A stretch of 64,000 nt of DNA from Patiria miniata (taxonomy: Eukaryota > Echinodermata > Asteroidea > Valvatida > Asterinidae): the NCBI RefSeq assembly GCF_015706575.1, contig NW_024037064.1, positions 13,245,606 through 13,309,605 on the forward strand, in the 5' to 3' direction. The first letter of the stretch is position 1, and the number at the start of each line of letters is the position of its first letter. A program made the translations under genes and the position numbers. The notes under the pieces are model-generated. The model had not been told where the DNA came from. It saw nothing but the letters and a program-made list of their open reading frames with translations, and ran no database searches. Shown here piece after piece: positions 58,276 through 64,000 of this stretch.

Positions 58276-60217
58276 AATGTGCCGCTTAGGTTGGCTTTGG
58301 AACACGCCGCAGAAAGGGCAGGGTCGTGCTGGTTTTGTCTTTCCTATTTAAAGAAAGAAAGAAGTTATAGTTAAAGGGAAAATACAACATTTCCAAGCAT
58401 CGAAAAATAGACTGGTTCCCTTAGCGTACAATTATCCGGCATCTGTAAATTGATCAATTTCATCTTCAGTGGAGTCAGGGAACCAGACTACTTGAAAAAT
58501 TTTGTTTTTCTTGGTTTTTCCGGCATTTTCGAAAACAAAACTTCAAACATGTCAGTGTAACAATAATTTGATATATTATACTTACCCCTCAAATAGTTCA
58601 TTTCTGAAAATTAAAGCATAAGCCAATGATGTACATTCCCTTTAATGTCATACAAATTACAAATGTAGACGTTTGCTGTAGCTTGCAAAAAGTGTGAGTC
58701 TGTTTACAGATGGTACGAGAAGGCAAAAGGGCCATTCTCCAGCAGAGAAAGAAAATGTGAAAATTGAGATTCACCCAAATTGTTGCGTCTCCACAGTAAA
58801 CATGCTGAAAACCAGTTTCATTTTCACCTGAAATCAGATACATTCGTTGAGGTTAGGTCTCAATAACAACATAAAATAGGGGATTAAATACAGTGTAATT
58901 CCATTACTATAAAATCCGCCTACAAAGTTGTAATTTTGTTACCATGTTTTGCTTTGCCATGGATTTAATTCCAAAATAAAGTTTCTCCTTCCATATTTTT
59001 TCTATGTGTGTTGGGGTTTTATTAAAAATACAGAATTATTTGTATAAGCACAAACAAAAAGTTTAGAAAAGTGTGATTTTTTTTTCTTTTTCAATAAAGA
59101 GACATTGTCTGATTTCAAGTAAGATTTCATAAAACAATTAATGTAAAAGCTTAATTGATTCTTTAGGATTGCTAAAGTTATTCGCTTTCAAATTAGGTAT
59201 TAGATGAAAAGATCCAACCACAGATAATTGGAAATGCATTTTAATGTAATTTCAAATTATGAGGTTTTTTGGCGGGCAGTCAAAGCTCAAAAGTTCATAC
59301 AATATTTTAGGCAGTACGGTGTTTAAGGTCACGCACATGCACTTCCATTCGTCTCGCATACATCATGAATAATGCATCTCTGTTATCGGATGCGACAACA
59401 TTTGATCAAGTGATCTGTTGGTCAATATATAAATATGCAGAAGCGTCAAACAAAATAAGCTTATAACTAAGCGACCTCGCACAAGCAGTTTGTTGCCCCC
59501 CCCCCCCTCCATTTAAGAAAAAAAATTTTGTTACGATTTTTCACACTCCGATATGCGGTAAAACATGTTCTTTTTTAAGTTGTTAGACAAAGAAAATCGA
59601 TTGACCACTGCACAAACAATGCTTCTTTTACAGATTTTCAAACCATTTTAAGGTGTTCGATATCTTAGTTGCAATAATGTAAATTGCAAGTTTCGTTTTC
59701 ACATTGGCAAAGTCGTCTGCATGTGTGATGCCTTTGGGGGCACATAACAAAATAATTTGAGTTCCGCATTAATGGCAGTAGTAAAAAGAGTAACCATTTT
59801 CCATTTTTAAGCACGATTCAAAATTTTGAGACTCGGAAATCTAAAGTATACTTTTTTGCAAATATGCTTCTTCTAATTTGGATTGCAAGAAGTTGATTCT
59901 CCATCAAATCGTGACCAAGAATCATTGTAGGGTTTCCTAAATACTTTTTTTCACTTCTGGGCGTTTTTCCTTCTGTACAGAATATGTGTCGCTATTACTA
60001 CAACATAAACATATTATCAACTCGAATATTTTGACCATTTTTGACTTATATGCTGAGATGTTTTCCTTCCTTCCAACTGTTACACCAGAAATGTCAAGAC
60101 AACATTATTGGTATTAAATATGTATTTATCTGTTATGTAATATCTGCTTATGCATACATTATGCATTCAGTACGTATTTTTCTTCTTTTTTAGCAAGAAA
60201 ATGATGTGCGCACTCAC

Positions 60218-60277
60218 CTCGACTGGTCTTAGATAGCAAGTCATCAGTGGGGCACTGACTTGGAGACGGAGGTAAGG
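60218..60277 (-). other. Candidate cassette exon A (60 nt)
   Basis: On minus: acceptor cttcttcag, exon starting ccttacctccgtctcc, donor gtgagt. Phase-1 reading gives LPPSPSQCPTDDLLSKTSR. Exactly 20 codons and the same phase at both ends. Homologous to exon B, 195 bp upstream on the transcript. Host gene unknown. Confidence 0.45.
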
Positions 60278-60472
60278 CTGAAGAAGTAAAAAAGTAGTCC
60301 CATTTTACTTACAAAAATTACGAACCTGGCTGAGTTAAACACATTTGTTACTAATTCTTTCCCACAACCAATTTGCATTAATTTGCAGATCAGCAATAAA
60401 AAAAAATATTGGCATACTGTGTATATGTGGTGCGTCTTTTCAGCTTGGCGAGATTCTTAAAAATGCTCTTAC

Positions 60473-60544
60473 TGTGACTTGTCCTAGATTGCGTGTCATC
60501 TGTTGGAGGGGCAGGTTGTTTTTGAGACTTTGACAAAGGTAAGG
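60473..60544 (-). other. Candidate cassette exon B (72 nt)
   Basis: On minus: acceptor cccaagatag, exon starting ccttacctttgtc, donor gtaagagc. Phase-1 reading gives LPLSKSQKQPAPPTDDTQS then RTSH. 24 codons, same phase at both ends, and paralogous to exon A (shared LP.S.SQ, PTDD, S+TS). Confidence 0.45.
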
Positions 60545-60841
60545 CTATCTTGGGAAGAAGAAGAATCCAAACATGCATTCTGTTTGAAGTAAATGCAACC
60601 ACAGTAACTTGATAAGAGGCACAGACAAATAACCTAACTCAACATCACCAATTCACTTCACATCACTTTATTTTCCATGTCAATACATAGGTAAGGATGG
60701 TATACATATATAAGGTGGTGGAAGGGGCCCCAAGAAGCACTGCCCCCGTGAACATTAAGTCAACAACAATACCCAAGCTACAACCACGGAAAATTCTACA
60801 AAAACCCAGGGAAACAAACTATGCCGTAACCCTGTAATACT

Positions 60842-61320
60842 TTATTTAATAAAAAAATACTTGTTTAATAATTGATATTTGTATTTGCTTTTAAAGGTAG
60901 ATGAACTGGATATGTTCTTTAGAGACTTGTCAATCGAATTCCACATCTTGGGCCCCTCATGCTTCACAGTTGTTTCTGGAAAAAGTAGTTCGTGCGTATG
61001 AATGATGAAATTCTTTACTTTGCCGTGTAAAATAATGGTGTACCTTTCCATTTTTTATGAATGAAGAACGTACAGATTTAGGCAATTTATTGTTACTGAG
61101 TTGTTGCATAAGGGATCCCAGCTGGAGAGAATAAAGATCATAAACTTTCAAAATATTACAGTTATAAAAGAGGGGATTACTAGGTTCTCGATAACTGGAA
61201 AAGTTGATTATTCGTAAAACAGTTTTTCTGTTATTTAAAGATTCGACTAATATAACTACTGCTGCTGTTATCCCATGCAAAAATACCATATTTATGTTGG
61301 ATATGTAGCTTTTTGTCTAA
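60842..61320 (-). pseudogene. LINE (minus strand), RT C-terminal part
   Basis: Minus frames encode KTVLRIINFSSYREPSNPLF, VYDLYSLQL, KVHHYFTRQSK and, after a shift near 60990, GPKMWNSIDKSLKN, the usual thumb/C-terminal region of CR1/RTE-like ORF2 proteins. This is the 3' part of the LINE whose RT core is at 62575-63965; the two are separated by a + strand LINE. Confidence 0.75.
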
Positions 61321-61324
61321 TCGT

Positions 61325-62570
61325 ACCCAAGCTATTTGTTACCAAAATGAGCTATCCGAATGGCGGTCAATATATGCAGGCATTCCACAAGGTACTAAAC
61401 GAAGGCCTGTTGCTTTCTTGGCTGTGATTAACGATGCTTGATCCTATTCACCTAAATTTAAATATGTGGATAACTTAACATTGTGTCAGACTTTCAGTGA
61501 CGTAAATCAATCCAACTGGATGCAAATTGAACTTGACAGGCTAAATCAATGGGCTTTTGATAACAATATGAAATTAGACCCCACTAAATGCCAGGCTTAG
61601 ATTGTGTGTTTTAAGAATAATCGAACCTACCCTCCTGATCTTCAAATAGGTGCCTCAGTCCTTGGTCAATCAAATTGTTTGAAAATTCTTGGTGTTTACA
61701 TTCAAAACAATCTGAGATGGGACACCCAGGAGACTACATTGTGCAATTCCTTTAACTGCAGACTGTACTTCTTACGCCAACTTAAACGCTGTGGTCTACC
61801 CGTTGATGACTTGGTCACTGTTTACATGCAGTACGTAAGACCCACTGTTGAGGATGCATGTCTTGTTTGGCATTCTGAAATGACAAAGGAACAAAGGGAA
61901 TCGCTCGAAAAATTACAAAAAAGAGCATTTTGCACACTCCTTTCCTTTAATGTTTGCGAGCACGTTCCCTATGACCTTATGTCTAATAGGATACAAATCC
62001 CCTCTCTCCAGGAAAGACGCGATCATCTCTGTTTAAAGTTTGGTAAAAACCTTCTCTCATCTCATAAATACCGTGACTGGCTTCCACCCAAAAGATCAAA
62101 CAACCTCCGCAATACCAACACCCTGTCAATCCCTCGATGTCGAACCAACCGATACAAGAATAGTGCAGTCCCATTCTTAGCCAACCTTCTTAATAACAAT
62201 TAAGCTCTTCGTCTAACACCCTGGTGTGATATTTATCTTCATTTATTTACTGTTTGTCGTAATCTGAACAATCCATTTCTCCATAATTGTTTTCCCAACT
62301 GTTTTTAATCAACTGTTTTTAGTCAATTTTTTTTTTAATTTGTTTTATTGTGTACTCACCATTCTTGTTGTTACATGCATTGTTTTTTAACTCATTATAA
62401 TTTTTTCCGGTCTTCTAATTATTTTTATTGTAATACATACAGTTTTTACCTCCGTCTATTTTTAAAATGTTTTCCAATGTAAACCTGCCCACAATTCAGC
62501 CTTCGGGCTGCGACGGGAGAGTAAAATAAACCATTCAATAATAATAATAAAAATAATAATAATAATCGCC
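61325..62570 (+). pseudogene. 5'-truncated LINE (+), inserted in the minus-strand LINE
   Basis: Starts inside RT: SIYAGIPQGTKRRPVAFLAV (motif B region), then FKYVDNLTLCQTF, where YVDD has become YVDN. A stop follows, then the frame 61604-62203: LGVYIQNNLRWDTQE, CRLYFLRQLKRCGLP, VRPTVEDACLVWHSEM, LQKRAFCTLL and PRCRTNRYKNSAVPF. It ends with a 3' UTR and a tail of aataat repeats up to ~62570. 5' truncation and the simple-repeat tail are typical of target-primed LINE insertion. Confidence 0.8.
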
Positions 62571-62600
62571 CTATTACAGTAATAGTAGTAATAATAATAC
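62520..62600. repeat. (AAT)n tail
   Basis: aataataataataaaaataataat and similar at the 3' end of the + LINE; it marks the junction with the older minus-strand LINE. Confidence 0.8.
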
Positions 62601-63965
62601 GGCAATACGAGAGTATTAAACAAAGTTAATAAAATATTGTAAGGCAAAATAGTTTTAAATTCTGAAATAATACCTATGTTTCTTGAAACAACTGTCGATA
62701 TATGACTGATATGTTTGTTTTAGGTTAGGCCGTCATCTATATATATTATCCTAGGAATTTGATTGTATCTGCTTCTGTGATCTCTATATTATCAATACAA
62801 ATTTGACTAGACTGGTGATGTTTTTTATTGCAAAACATCATATAACTGGTCTTTTTTATATTGAGAGTAAATTCGTTCGCTTGGATCCAAAAAGAAAACC
62901 TTTTTCATTTCATGATTAACCGTGTCACAGAGCGCTTTCAAATCCTTGTGGCTATAAAATTTATTACTGTCATCGGCAAAAAGAATAAAAGATAAAATAT
63001 TTGAAGTTCTATCAAAATCATAAATATAAGTAGAGAATAGGAGGGGGCCCAGTATAGAGCCTTAAGGGACACCTCAGATTTGGTATTCCCAATAACCACA
63101 AATTTTTGTCGATTGGAAAGATAACTTTTGAACCAATCCTAGGCCACCCCCTAATTCCATAGTGCTGAAGTTTACAAAGAAGAATCTCATGATCAAGCGT
63201 ATCAGAGGCTTTTGACAGGTCTAAAAAGATACCAATTGTAGTGGAGGATGTATATAGGCCGGTAGCTTTCTTATCGATCAGTAAAATAATGACATGCATA
63301 GTTGAATGAAAATCAAACTGATTATTGGATATTATTTTATGATTGTCTAAAACTTCTAAAGTACGGTTATAAACAATACGCTCACTAATCTTGGAGAATG
63401 AAGAAAGTACAGAAATTGGGCGATTATTAACAATGGCTGGGTCACCATTTTAAAAAATCGGAGTAACTCTAGCAATTTTCATATCATTAGGAACTTTACC
63501 ACTTAGCATGAAATGGTTAATAAAAATGTAAGAGGCGTGGCAATGGTCATTACAACTTGTTTCAATAATGAACTGTCAATGGAATCAAAGCCAGGACTAG
63601 TTTTATTAGGTAAACTGTTTACAATGTCTATAACCTCTTCTTCTGTAGCAGGAGAAAAAAACATAGAGTTAGGATAAGGGTTCAACAGATAATCACTGAA
63701 ATTTACATTTGGGGTACTGTTATGTTTACTAGCAAGATTTCTACCGATGTTAACAAAATATTCGTTGAAGTGATCAGCCATTACTTGCAAATTGATAACA
63801 TTTGCACCATCAATCTCAATCATATTAATTTTAGATTGCGGGTTATTTTGGAGTACACTATTAATTATTTTCCATGTTTTTTTTTAATTTTCCCATTTAC
63901 TTTTTCAAACTGGTTTGTAAAGTAAGCACGTTTTGCATTTCGAAGGACATTAGTAAGTATGTTTA
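62575..63965 (-). pseudogene. LINE (minus strand), RT core and upstream linker
   Basis: Reading on minus from the window edge: MIEIDGANVINLQVMADHFN, EYFVNIGRNLASK, TEEEVIDIVNSLPNKTSPGF (pre-RT block), GIFLDLSKASDTLDHEILL (motif A; FDT changed to SDT), GSILGPLLFS, then FILFADDSNKF at about 62966-62985 (motif C) and IQANEFTLNIKKTSYM, then LPYNILLTLFNTLVLPY near 62600, where the + LINE interrupts. Stops and frame changes occur. The element continues beyond the right edge. Confidence 0.8.
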
Positions 63966-64000
63966 TATAGCGTACATTCTGGTTACGATTAAAATCAGTA

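Larger units (their letters stand above)
56331..60217. other. Non-coding region with dispersed repeats
   Basis: Contains two pairs of tgacgtca words (56364-56390 and 56563-56583), a ~200-bp direct repeat pair (57264-57475 and 57899-58098), a SINE/LINE-like 3' tail (58180-58275) and poly-C (about 59497-59509). No gene recognised. Confidence 0.4.

Overview
The window is animal nuclear DNA, AT-rich, with introns bounded by GT/AG, long microsatellites, and almost no recognisable host genes. The mix of elements (a two-gene ISL2EU-type transposon with THAP, SWIM and YqaJ parts, a DIRS-type tyrosine-recombinase retrotransposon, a large CACTA/EnSpm-like transposon with a SAMD3-like second gene, a Penelope-like element with hammerhead ribozymes, several LINEs, tRNA-derived SINEs and hAT/Harbinger/Mutator-type MITEs) suggests a marine invertebrate, perhaps a deuterostome. 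The species cannot be fixed from the sequence alone.

Positions 1-28.2 kb are a nested structure. A DIRS-like retrotransposon (gag from 1435, RT-RNase H at 12.4-14.1 kb, tyrosine recombinase at 14.1 and 27.5-28.1 kb) is split twice. A 9.1 kb ISL2EU-like transposon (3238-12367) interrupts the gag zinc-knuckle region. It carries a THAP-DDE transposase on + and a six-exon SWIM-YqaJ nuclease gene on -, facing each other. A 13.1 kb CACTA-like transposon (14381-27463) interrupts the recombinase gene. It carries a zinc-finger transposase (now in two overlapping frames), a seven-exon PB1-like/SAMD3-like gene, a 22-bp tandem array next to its right end, and nested hAT- and Harbinger-type MITEs.

Positions 29-32.7 kb hold a decayed Penelope-like retroelement (RT plus GIY-YIG nuclease) between ~400-bp direct repeats (pLTRs). 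Three copies of the repeat end each contain a hammerhead ribozyme motif, and (TA)n microsatellites lie alongside.

Positions 33.3-46.0 kb hold two large elements with CCCAGC(A/T)AACAC-type ends and unusual long terminal inverted regions filled with ACGTT words, separated by about 240 bp. The second has ~1 kb inverted repeats, a nested Mutator-like MITE with a clean 9-bp target duplication, and an internal third end of the same type. I cannot assign these elements to a superfamily.

Positions 46-64 kb are mostly non-coding with relics: a decayed transposase-like gene (50.2-52.1 kb), a tyrosine-recombinase-like pseudogene (53.7-55.3 kb, -), an internally deleted LINE (55.7-56.3 kb), a pair of duplicated in-frame exons on - (60.2-60.5 kb, the best host-gene candidate), and a - strand LINE (60.8-64 kb) interrupted by a + strand LINE (61.3-62.6 kb). 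Almost every coding region here is damaged by stops, frameshifts or insertions.
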